Positions 19,541 through 27,038 of a DNA stretch of 64,000 bases are shown here, piece by piece. The DNA is from Bog-473 sp963728845 (lineage in GTDB: Bacteria > Actinomycetota > Acidimicrobiia > Acidimicrobiales > RAAP-2), in the NCBI GenBank assembly GCA_963728845.1, contig CAVSLS010000021.1, positions 62,001-126,000 on the forward strand, read 5' to 3'. A program made the translations under genes and the position numbers. Numbering within the stretch: position 1 is the stretch's first letter; every line of letters starts with the position of its first letter. The notes below the pieces were generated by a model. It did not search any database and had not been told where the DNA came from. It saw only the letters and a list, made by a program, of their open reading frames with translations.

Positions 19541-19714
19541 ATGGCTGAGACTGCCAAAGGTCACAAGCTTGTAAGGGTGAAGGGATACACCCGAGCAGAC
19601 GGGACGAAAGTTCCAACGCATGACCGCTCAACGCCAGACACATCAACCGGTCGAAAGCTGCCAGCTACCCGTCGCCCGAAACGAGGAACGCGCCGCAAGC
19701 CCACGACGAGATAG
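19541..19714 (+). CDS. small basic protein with KGYTRADGTKV motif
   Basis: 57-residue, strongly basic protein (MAETAKGHKLVRVKGYTRAD...). ATG at 19541 follows AAGAGGAGG with ideal spacing, which decides the start against an upstream ATG. The core VRVKGYTRADGTKV plus DRST is a motif seen in short proteins of mobile regions in actinobacteria. The C-terminus is Lys/Arg/Pro rich (RRPKRGTRRKP), so nucleic-acid contact is plausible but unproven. A related sequence lies at 20837-21045. Confidence 0.55.
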   Translation: MAETAKGHKLVRVKGYTRADGTKVPTHDRSTPDTSTGRKLPATRRPKRGTRRKPTTR

Positions 19715-19747
19715 GGCGACCTTCCTCAAGCCGGTTAGGGCGGCGGC

Positions 19748-19797
19748 CAGGGACACAGTCTCCAGTCGGGGATTGTGGTCGTCCCCCCTCCGACACA
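19748..19797 (-). repeat. PDWRL recombinase-tail repeat, copy B
   Basis: Minus strand encodes CVGGGTTTIPDWRLCPWPPP and a stop. The DNA and peptide match the tail of the serine recombinase remnant at 5041-5440 (VGRGTPTKPDWRLPPWPRP). No recombinase-like sequence is found upstream here; only the tail remains. Confidence 0.55.
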
Positions 19798-19955
19798 CGG
19801 TTTGACCTGATAGAAACGAACTTCCTTGGCACGCGTCCGCGTGCTCGAAGACGACAGGCGCATCCGCCGGATGAACGACCGGCTCATCGAATCAATCCGC
19901 CGATTTGCGATTAGGTGCGGGGGTCGGGGGGAGGAAACGGCGTCGTGACACCCAA

Positions 19956-20765
19956 TCAATGCTCCCCCGGGGGCGAGGATGTCGGTGGAGTGCCGTCGTT
20001 CTCGAACGACGCCTCGACCACCTCGGGAACCAGCCTCGGGGCGACGACGGCGACGGCATTGAGCTGCGCCCGCTTGGTGTAGAGGGCGGTGAAGGCGAAG
20101 AGGCTGCCGATGACGCCGGCCGTGATGAAGGGTGACACCGCGAGGAATGTGCCCGTCGGCAACACGTCGGCGAACACCATGCGTGTGCTTGCCTCGACGA
20201 CCAGACCGATTCCCCAGAGGACCGAGAGCACCCGGAACGCATGGCGGCCCAGGGGCACCTCGTGCAGCCGGTCGAAGGCGGACACCTTGGCGGGGTCGGA
20301 TCCCGCGGACAGGTAGCGGCCGACATAGAAGAGGGCGGGGCGGTCGTGCGTGAACAGCGTCACGATGCAGATGACGCCGAAGAGAGCGGTAAAGCCGGCG
20401 TCCCGGACCTTCAGGACGTACTCGTTGCCGCCGAGCAGAGTGGAGCTGACGACGCCAACCGCGAACCCGGATAGGACCACGGCACCGACCACGTCGACCC
20501 TGCGCTGGCGCACGAACTGCAGGATGACCCAGGCCACCGAGAAGCCTCCGGCGACGATGAGGGCCTGAGCGTCGGAGTGGACGTGCCTGCGCACCAGGAA
20601 GTACACGCCGATGGGCAGGGCGGCGCCCCAGACCAGACTGGGCAGGTGTTGGCGCAGCGAAGGGATGCCGGGCCGCCAGGATGGGTCGGGGGGCGCTGCC
20701 GCCTCGGGGACCACCGGTGTCGCCGGTTCCATTGACCAAGGGTAGCGCCGCCAAGACGCCGCCAT
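19956..20765 (-). CDS. VC0807-family membrane protein
   Basis: 269-residue polytopic membrane protein with about six transmembrane segments (LVWGAALPIGVYFLV, ALIVAGGFSVAWVILQFV, VDVVGAVVLSGFAVGVV, ALFGVICIVTLF, VLSVLWGIGLVV, ITAGVIGSLFAF). The arrangement QHLPSLVWG...PIGVYFLVRRHVHSDAQAL...RRVDVVGAVVLSGFAVG fits the uncharacterised VC0807 / septation-protein-A-like family common in actinobacteria. ATG at 20765; a second ATG eleven codons in is possible. Function unknown. Confidence 0.7.
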   Translation of the reverse strand: MAASWRRYPWSMEPATPVVPEAAAPPDPSWRPGIPSLRQHLPSLVWGAALPIGVYFLVRRHVHSDAQALIVAGGFSVAWVILQFVRQRRVDVVGAVVLSGFAVGVVSSTLLGGNEYVLKVRDAGFTALFGVICIVTLFTHDRPALFYVGRYLSAGSDPAKVSAFDRLHEVPLGRHAFRVLSVLWGIGLVVEASTRMVFADVLPTGTFLAVSPFITAGVIGSLFAFTALYTKRAQLNAVAVVAPRLVPEVVEASFENDGTPPTSSPPGEH

Positions 20766-20836
20766 TAGGACAGCATCACCCAGCGGGATGCCTGTTTGTC
20801 ATACTCAGCGACAACTCAGGCAACACGGGCGTGATC

Positions 20837-21040
20837 ATGACAAGGTGGGTCGATTCTTATCGGCCATCAGGTCGACGCGTACGCGAGTTCCAGGTGTGGT
20901 TCAGTCACGTCCAAGGTTGCGTTGGTAACCCGGTTGAGGTGCCCGACTTTGCACCTGCGCAGCGAGGCTTGGCCAACTGGACCACGGGCACAAGGCTCAC
21001 ACAACGGACCGGTCAACCAAAGGCCGCAAGCTGCCGATAA
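20837..21040 (+). CDS. small basic protein, decayed relative of 19541
   Basis: 67 residues starting MTRWVDSYRPSGRRVREFQ. The opening (WVDSYRPSGRRV) recalls the KGYTRADGTKV motif of the protein at 19541, and in the next frame (20985-21038) the DNA encodes HTTDRSTKGRKLPIRR, matching THDRSTPDTSTGRKLPATRR of that protein. So this looks like a frameshifted, divergent second copy. It is followed directly by a strong terminator hairpin. Confidence 0.4.
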   Translation: MTRWVDSYRPSGRRVREFQVWFSHVQGCVGNPVEVPDFAPAQRGLANWTTGTRLTQRTGQPKAASCR

Positions 21041-21047
21041 GACGAAG

Positions 21048-21079
21048 CGACCCCGGCCCGATTACCCGGGCCGGGGTCG
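21048..21079 (+). terminator. perfect 13-bp hairpin terminator
   Basis: CGACCCCGGCCCG and CGGGCCGGGGTCG form a perfect 13-bp stem around the loop ATTACC, eight bases after the stop of the small gene at 20837-21040. There is no U-run, as is common for actinobacterial terminators. Confidence 0.75.
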
Positions 21080-21330
21080 TCTCGCTGTGGGCACCTGAGG
21101 CGGTCAGTTGGGAGACTCACCCCCCGGTGTCAAGGCGGATGACCCCGGCGTGCCGACCATCAGTCTGGCAGGCGAGAAACCGCCCCGCCACCGCTACGCA
21201 ATGCCTCCCCTTTTAGGTGTCGGAGTCTGACCTCTGGGTATAGGCCACAGACCGCGCATTTGGTTGCTCCTGCGGAGCAGGGCATTGCGTGATGTTCGGA
21301 CTCCGAATGTAGAGAAAGGAGGCTCCCACG

Positions 21331-21528
21331 ATGACCTTGTCTCAGCCCTACGAGCACGCCTGGCGTGCAAGAGCGGCGTTCGTCTCCTCCAAGCTGGATC
21401 GCGCTCACTCGAGCGTGTACTTCCTCGGAGACGCCTTGGAGAATGGAGACACCCGGTTCGCTCGTGGCCCGTGGCGTTCGGCGCGTCAAGCAGTCGACTC
21501 GGTCGCGAGGGAGGTGAAGTCACTGTGA
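21331..21528 (+). CDS. small hypothetical protein
   Basis: 65 residues (MTLSQPYEHAWRARAAFV...). ATG at 21331 is preceded by AGAAAGGAGG at suitable distance, the main support. One or two amphipathic helices; no family recognised. Confidence 0.45.
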   Translation: MTLSQPYEHAWRARAAFVSSKLDRAHSSVYFLGDALENGDTRFARGPWRSARQAVDSVAREVKSL

Positions 21529-21555
21529 TGGACATCGCCGTGCTGGTGTCGGTGT

Positions 21556-21775
21556 TGTGAATGGAAAACGACCTCGGTGCCCAACGGCACCTACAGCCTC
21601 CTAAGCGTGGCCACCGGCCTCTACTGCTGCGACCAACGCACGTTGTCGCTAAGCGTCCCGCCGGTCACCTCGAAGACGACGCTGGTGACCCCCGGAGCAT
21701 CGGCCGCCAGGGCATCGAGGTAGGGCGCACCGGCGAGGACCCCGCCGTCGGAGGGGACGAGGACGCGAGCTAGTG
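21556..21775. pseudogene. Ig-like repeat fragments in opposite orientations
   Basis: The minus strand (about 21775 to 21628) encodes VLVPSDGGVLAGAPYLDALA, GVTSVVFEVTGGTLSDNV, matching the first half of the Ig-like repeats of the SGNH hydrolase at 34706 (VVLPSSGASLSGNQYLDAVA, GVTRVQYEVSGGTLSDSV). The plus strand (21560-21616) encodes EWKTTSVPNGTYSLLSVA, matching the second half of the same repeat (WNTMAVPNGTYTLQSVA). The two halves of one domain therefore sit head to head; no start or stop makes either a gene. Confidence 0.6.
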
Positions 21776-21876
21776 CCGCTAAGGGATGAAGTTCGCCGGA
21801 CTCGTATACCTGGACGTAATGAGCGGCAGGTCGGATTCGTCCCTCGTCATGCGTTACCAGCAGCGGACGCCAAGAG

Positions 21877-22155
21877 TCATTCGGCCTTTGGCGGCGCAGC
21901 GAGCAGGGCGATCAGTTCGAACCGCTCTTCCATGTTGGAGATGCGCTCCTCCAAGCTGGAGATGCGCTCGCGAGCTGCGGCCAGCTCGTCCTGGTATCGG
22001 GCCAGCCGCTCGTTGAGCTCCTCCATGCTGGAGATGCGCTCGCGAGCTGCGGCCAGCTCGTCCTGGTATCGGGCCAGCCGCTCGTTGAGCGCGATCTTCT
22101 CGGTCTTGAAGCTGCCGATCGCCGCCTTGAGTTCGGCCTTCTTGGGCTTGTTCAT
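21877..22155 (-). CDS. coiled-coil protein with duplicated heptad block
   Basis: 92 residues, ATG at 22155, MNKPKKAELKAAIGSFKTEK then a near-continuous coiled coil: LNERLARYQDELAAARERIS occurs twice, joined by SMEE, then SLEERISNMEERFE and a short tail. Soluble, highly charged, parallel-dimer type. No family assigned; resembles short SlyX-like or scaffold coiled coils only in composition. Confidence 0.6.
   Translation of the reverse strand: MNKPKKAELKAAIGSFKTEKIALNERLARYQDELAAARERISSMEELNERLARYQDELAAARERISSLEERISNMEERFELIALLAAPPKAE
21955..22090 (-). repeat. 64-bp direct repeat, 72-bp period
   Basis: Bases 21955-22018 and 22027-22090 are identical, giving a 24-residue duplication inside the coiled-coil gene. 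The identity at DNA level, including silent positions, shows a recent in-frame duplication. Confidence 0.85.
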
Positions 22156-22510
22156 CCGGCTCCCAGCGTCAGTCCGACCTCACCCCTTCATCAAGTCGGA
22201 GCAGCCACGCCCCGAATCTGATACCGCCGTGGTCACAACGTGGTCACAGACTGCCTCAAATGAGGCTGGGATCGACCACGGTAAGCCGCGCATAACTGAG
22301 CGGATATCGCTCGCTGCGGTCCAGCGCAACGGTCCTGAGCACAGAGCAGAGAGGCGACTAGCCACCGTCGCGGGGCGGTGCATGTCCGGCTGACTCGGAG
22401 GCGCCACGCCTGTTTCCGCGTCGGCTCGCCCATCAAGTGTCGATACGGTCAATACGTTCGTCATTGCTCAGACAATTAACCAAGGTGGAGATACTGATTT
22501 GGTTGATTCC

Positions 22511-22730
22511 TTAGCGTCGTCGCCCGAACTCTTTCAGACCCGTCAGGCCGTCCAGATGTTCCGGACACGCCACACCTGCCACCAACGGTCGCCCTTGGCG
22601 ACCGCCATCGGCTCGTCCATCGAGGCGTCTCGGTGCAGTGGGTGGCCTGGAGCTGGTTGCTGTAGACGCCTTGCCAGCACCGGCCGGCCTCGGCGATGAA
22701 GCCCGGGCACCGGTCGCCAGGCTCAGGCAT
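22511..22730 (-). pseudogene. short hypothetical protein, frameshifted
   Basis: Minus strand ATG at 22730: MPEPGDRCPGFIAEAGRCWQ, SNQLQATHCTETPRWT, then after one shift EPMAVAKGDRWW and after another VACPEHLDGLTGLKEFGRRR and a stop at 22511. Spaced cysteines and tryptophans suggest a small metal-binding protein, but I recognise no named family. Confidence 0.4.
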
Positions 22731-22905
22731 TCGGTCCACCCCATTGACGGTATATGATCTACCCGCGCTGAACACGCTCGCCGTACGGTAGGGCACCCAT
22801 TCTCCTGGCCCTCGGTGGCCAGTCAGTTGTCCGAGCCCCCGGACTAGAGATGTGCAAAAGTGCCTGGCACTCACATGATCCGTACGTTTCCGGAGAGGGG
22901 CGCCG

Positions 22906-24102
22906 GTGGATGTCAAGGCACTACTTGGCAGTGGCGAAGCTCGAGCGTCGTCCGGGCACCGTCGAGCCAAGATTGGCGAGTCATTCGACCCCGCCCGCAA
23001 CAGCCTGAACTTCATTCGCCTGGTCCTGGCGGTGACTGTTGTGATCTCGCACTCGCTCTCGCTCGGCGGCCAACGTCTTGTCATCACGGCCGAGGATGTG
23101 CTCAACAGCTCGCCGGGTCTGATTGCCGTGTTCGGATTCTTCGGCATCAGCGGTTTCCTGATAGCCCGGAGCGCGGAACGGAACCACTTCGGCCGCTATC
23201 TGTGGCAGAGGTTTCTGCGCATCTTCCCGGGCTACTGGGTGTGTCTTCTCGTCACCGGGTTTGTGATCGGAGCCATCGCCTGGGGCCACGGACAGGCACC
23301 AAGTCACTGCACCGAGCTGTCCTGCTACTTGCGCTCGTCAACGGGACCGTTTCAGTACCTTTACCACAACGCCCTGCTTCGCCCGAATCAACCGGGCATC
23401 GCCGGCACACCCCGGGGTGTCCCGGTGCCCGGCATCTGGAACGGCTCGCTGTGGACCCTCCAATACGAGTTCGCCTGCTATGTCGTCCTCGCGGTCCTCG
23501 CGGTTGTGGGGCTGCTCAAGCGCCGCCCACTGGTGGCCGTCCTGGCTGTCTCCGTGTGGGCGCTTGCCGCCTATTACACCTTCAGCCGGACCTCGCTGCC
23601 TTACGGACAGACCGGATTCGACGAGGCCAGGATGCTGGGTCTCGTCCCGCTCTTTTTCGTCGGAGCGCTGCTCTACTTGTACCGGGACACCATCCCAGAC
23701 TCCGGTTGGTTGGCGTTCGGTTCCGCTGCAGTGTTCATCGGGTGTATGTGGCTCCCATTCGGCACCGCCGCCACCTACAGCTTCTTGCCCACGGTCACTG
23801 CGACCGTGTTGTTCTCTCCGTTTCTCGCCTATCCGATGATCTGGCTGGGCATCCACCTACCGTTCCATTGGATCGGCGCTCGAAACGACTACTCCTACGG
23901 CGTCTATGTCTATGCGTGGCCCGTCCAACAGCTCCTGGCGATATGGGACGTGCAGCGCTGGGGGATGCCTGCCTACATGCTCCTAAGCGTGCTTGGCATG
24001 GCGCCGCTCGCCGTGGCCAGTTGGTGGCTCGTCGAGAAGCACGCCCTCAAGCTGAAGAAGCTCGCACCCAAACGTATTCTCCAATGGAGGGTTGTGAGCT
24101 AG
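22906..24102 (+). CDS. acyltransferase 3 family membrane protein (OafA/YrhL-like)
   Basis: 398-residue integral membrane O-acyltransferase expected to acetylate or acylate a cell-surface glycan. Signature blocks: NFIRLVLAVTVVISHSLSLGG (catalytic His in the first helix), FGFFGISGFLIARSAER, YLWQRFLRIFPGYW (arginine motif), GSLWTLQYEFACYV, and about ten hydrophobic helices ending ASWWLVEKHALKLKK. GTG at 22906 follows GGAGAGGGG. Intact. A truncated relative lies at 30359-30780. Confidence 0.88.
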   Translation: MDVKALLGSGEARASSGHRRAKIGESFDPARNSLNFIRLVLAVTVVISHSLSLGGQRLVITAEDVLNSSPGLIAVFGFFGISGFLIARSAERNHFGRYLWQRFLRIFPGYWVCLLVTGFVIGAIAWGHGQAPSHCTELSCYLRSSTGPFQYLYHNALLRPNQPGIAGTPRGVPVPGIWNGSLWTLQYEFACYVVLAVLAVVGLLKRRPLVAVLAVSVWALAAYYTFSRTSLPYGQTGFDEARMLGLVPLFFVGALLYLYRDTIPDSGWLAFGSAAVFIGCMWLPFGTAATYSFLPTVTATVLFSPFLAYPMIWLGIHLPFHWIGARNDYSYGVYVYAWPVQQLLAIWDVQRWGMPAYMLLSVLGMAPLAVASWWLVEKHALKLKKLAPKRILQWRVVS

Positions 24103-24118
24103 TCGGATGTCCGCCCCT

Positions 24119-24540
24119 TCTAAGCAGCCCTGAGTAGGACTTTCCCCTTGAGCATGGCGAGTGTACGAAACGTACGACTCGGACCTCCGACACCAACAAA
24201 ACCCGACTCCTTGAGGCCTACCTCCTGGTAGAGAACGTTCAGCGGGGGAGCGCCCGTCACCGTCACTTCCAGATGGTCCGGAAATATACTCACACCGTCG
24301 ACCAACTGCTCGATCAAGTAGGTCACGCTGATCTCCAGCTCGTCATGGAGTTGCGCCATCAATTTTCGGTCAACATCCGCCAGCGCAGGGGCGATGCCCG
24401 TCAAGCCATTCACGAGCGGACGCAATGGCTTCGCCGTGAGCTTGTCCGACGGTTGCACCGCGTCGAGGACGCTCTGCTCCGAGGCGTTCCCTTTGGACTG
24501 GGAGATTCAGCCCGCGACGATGACGGGGTCGGCCATTATG
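24119..24540 (-). pseudogene. serine recombinase C-terminal remnant beside IS3 element
   Basis: Minus strand: VIVAG, stop, ISQSKGNASEQSVLDAVQPS, DKLTAKPLRPLVNGLTGIAP, ALADVDRKLMAQLHDELEIS, then VGLKESGFVGVGGPSRTFR and LAMLKGKVLLRAA before TAG-equivalent stop. It aligns block by block with the remnant at 5041-5440 (VAGRISQIQGERLRAERDLSA, GKLTAEQVHALVDGLKGLAS). An in-frame stop and loss of the N-terminal catalytic domain make it dead. The IS element begins exactly where similarity ends. Confidence 0.6.
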
Positions 24541-24547
24541 CCCCCCG

Positions 24548-25454
24548 TCAACCGGACACATGGTTATGCGGCCAGTAGGTCGCGGCGTGCGTAGCGTAGT
24601 TCCACTCGATTGGCGTACGTTGCCGAGCGAGCTGTGCAGCCGCACGGCGTTGTAGTGGTTGATCCAGGCGATGATTGCTCGACGAGCGTCGGCACGGCTG
24701 GCGAAGCGGTAACGGCTGATCAGCTCGCGTTTGAAGCTCGCCCAGAACGACTCGGCGGCCGCGTTGTCCTGGGACGACCCGATGCGCCCCACCGACTGGG
24801 TGATCTTGTGCTTGGCGCACAGGAGAGCGGAAGTCACGCCCATGTACTGGGCCCCGCGGTCGTGGTGGAAGACCATGCCGGCGACGTCGCCGCCGCTGCG
24901 CCGACCGCCATCTCGAGGGCGCCGGCTACGAGCTCGTAGGGCATCCGCTCGCCCATGGCGTAGCCGACCACGCGCCGCGATCCGAGGTCGAGGACGTCGG
25001 CCAGGTACAGCCAGCCTTCATCGGTTCCGATGTAGGTGATGTCCCCGCAGGTGCGCTCGCCGGGTTCGCCGACCGAGAAGTCGCGCCGGACCAGGTCGGG
25101 CAGGGGCGGGGCGCTCACGTCGGGGATCGTGGTGCGGACCTTGCGCCTCCGGCCGTCCTTCGCGTACAGGCCGTTGTCCGCCATAAGCCGCTCGACCCGC
25201 TTGTGGTTGACGCAGTGCCCGCGACGGCGCAGCTCGTCGGTCATGCGCGGCGACCCGTAGGTGTCGTCGAGCGTGTCGTGGACCTTGTGCATCTCGTTGA
25301 TGAGCAGGGCCTCGTCGAACTCGGCGTCGGTCGGGCCGGCCGAGCGGTCCAGCCACTCGTAGTAGGCCGAGGCGGAGATCTCGGCCGCCGCACAGGCCGC
25401 TGCGATGGGGAACCCTTCGGCCTTCATGGCGGAGACGAGCCGGTAGCGGCTCAC
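24548..25454 (-). pseudogene. IS3-family transposase OrfB (DDE), frameshifted
   Basis: GTG at 25454 overlaps the orfA stop. The N-terminal part MSRYRLVSAMKAEGFPIAAA, YGSPRMTDELRRRG, NHKRVERLMADNGLYAK, then rve-domain TCGDITYIGTDEGWLYLADV (first Asp), after a shift near 24895 VFHHDRGAQYMG (second Asp) and SQDNAAAESFWASFKREL (Glu), then another shift before TPIEWNYATHAATYW. All three DDE residues are present but in different frames, so the product cannot be made as written. Confidence 0.8.
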
Positions 25455-25770
25455 CGGTCCAGCTCCTTCACCCAGAAGGCCACACTTCGTTTGAGCAGGT
25501 CGCGCTCCATGGTCAGGCGCTTCACCTCCCGGCGGAGCCTGGCGTTCTCCTCGCGTATCTCGGTCGTGGTTCCCTCCGCTCTCCGCGGTCGATGCGCTCT
25601 TGACGCACCCAGTTGCCGAGCGTCTGCTCGACGACGTCGAGCTCTCGGGCCACGTCCGCGATCGTGCGGTGCTGGTCGATGACCAGGGACGCCGCGTCTC
25701 TGCGGAACTCCTTTGGATACCTGCCCCGACGCCTGGTCGGCTCAGGCTGGTTCTCGGTCACCGTTGGCAT
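25451..25770 (-). pseudogene. IS3-family transposase OrfA, frameshifted
   Basis: ATG at 25770: MPTVTENQPEPTRRRGRYPK, then the helix-turn-helix region FRRDAASLVIDQHRTIADVA and VVEQTLGNWVRQERIDRGER; after a shift near 25580, TTEIREENARLRREVKRLTM and LLKRSVAFWVKELDR with the stop overlapping the OrfB start (GTGA). The leucine-zipper end is typical of IS3 OrfA. Confidence 0.8.
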
Positions 25771-25899
25771 GACTACCTCCTATTCGAGGTGTCCGGCCAA
25801 CGGGGGAGGTTAAAATGCCAGTTGCCTTAGTCCACGAGAGGAGTAGGAGACAAGAGATATTGTCTGGCGATCCGTTGGAGGCTGAAAGGGGCGGATGAG

Positions 25900-26481
25900 T
25901 TGAGCCGAACTAGACCAAGAAATCGACAGCTATACGGTGTTTGGAAACGGGCCAAGGTTGTCGTTCTGAGACGCCCCGAGCGGGTGACCTGTGCTCGGTG
26001 TCAGGCGTCGCATCCGGCCATTTACGACGGACAACAGTGCCTCATTTGTAGGGCCACGATAGACACTGCCAGTGGCCAGCGAAACGACGTAGGCGGCGCT
26101 GTAGCCAAGAAGCGCAAGTCGAAAGTGGCGGAGGAGCAGAACATAGCCCAGCTTGCCGCCTTGCGGTCGGATCGCGACGAGTTAAGAGCCGCCCTGCAGG
26201 CCGCACGGTCCCGTGACAACTTTGTGCACGTGTCGGACTATGAGTGGTATGTAGAACTCGCGGGCAAGGGGCTCGCCCAGCGAGACAAATTTCCGATGCC
26301 ACCGTCAGTCACGACGCCCGAACGGTTCTACGGAATCATGGCGGCCGCCGCCCTCGACGCTATCGGCCTTCGGGCTCTCCTAAACCGAATGGCACAAGCT
26401 GAGCGAGACCTCGAAAGCATCCAAGACGAATTAAGGCAGGCCGAAGCCAAGGCCGACAGCGCCCGCCACCGGCAACGGTGA
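25900..26481 (+). CDS. hypothetical protein with N-terminal zinc knuckle and coiled coil
   Basis: 193 residues from TTG at 25900 (following AAAGGGGCGG). CARC near residue 31 and CLIC about 17 residues later form a four-cysteine zinc-binding candidate; then a helical segment VAEEQNIAQLAALRSDRDEL, a middle block YEWYVELAGKGLAQRDKF, and a C-terminal coiled coil MAQAERDLESIQDELRQAEA. Lower GC than neighbours and next to an IS element, so probably acquired. Family not recognised. Confidence 0.55.
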   Translation: MSRTRPRNRQLYGVWKRAKVVVLRRPERVTCARCQASHPAIYDGQQCLICRATIDTASGQRNDVGGAVAKKRKSKVAEEQNIAQLAALRSDRDELRAALQAARSRDNFVHVSDYEWYVELAGKGLAQRDKFPMPPSVTTPERFYGIMAAAALDAIGLRALLNRMAQAERDLESIQDELRQAEAKADSARHRQR

Positions 26482-27038
26482 GACGGCGAACGGGCCTTTG
26501 TGCGAGATCGCACATCGGGCCCGGCGCAGCTCCTCAGTTGCTCGTGGTTGATTGGAGGCTTCATTAGCTCGGCTCGGTCGGCAACAAAATTGACATCGGC
26601 CACGACTCCGTGACGGTGGGACGGTTCGAAGCGGGCCTTGGCCGGCGGGATCGAGCTGATTCCGCCTCAGTTACGTGCAAAACGCCGCTGTCGTGGGCGT
26701 CGACTGCTTTGGCCGCCGCGATCAGACTAGGCGGCCCAGCTTGTCTCCCATGTTGGTGTGTCCGTGGTTAAAGTCCCCTTCGACACCCCAGGTCAGAGCG
26801 ATTGCTGATCCTATCCCGCCGACTTCGATCGACCGCGATTGAGGCGGCGAGCGATACACGTGCAATAGCGAATCGACAGGGGGACGATGCCGCCACTCGG
26901 AAAGCACGGCGAAGCTGACCGTCAAATAGGCCCCTCCTCGCGTAAGTCGAATAGCGCCACCGTCCCGGCGAACTGTGACGGTGCGCCCGAGGGTGGCTAG
27001 TCGTGTGCTCTGGGATGTACTAAGGCCTCGACTCGTTC
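26482..27038. other. intergenic region with one doubtful minus-strand frame
   Basis: About 560 bases. On the minus strand a TTG at 26925, eleven bases after GAGGAGGGG, opens 67 codons ending GVEGDFNHGHTNMGDKLGRLV at 26722. In-frame coding character continues upstream without a start, so it may be the end of a decayed gene. I do not recognise it. Confidence 0.3.

Larger units (their letters stand above)
24541..25806 (-). mobile_element. degraded IS3-family insertion sequence
   Basis: About 1.27 kb element with imperfect terminal inverted repeats: CCCCCGTCAACCGGACA at 24542-24558 and, reading inward from the other end, CCCCCGTTGGCCGGACA at 25806-25790. It contains overlapping orfA and orfB in minus orientation, both frameshifted. 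Flanks show no clear target-site duplication (TTATG on the left, AGGTT on the right), so one side may have been rearranged. Confidence 0.8.

Noticed and set aside
19735..20754. 339-codon minus-strand frame over the VC0807-type gene
   Set aside because: Shadow of the membrane protein in another frame; only its last 20 codons (the PDWRL tail) are meaningful.
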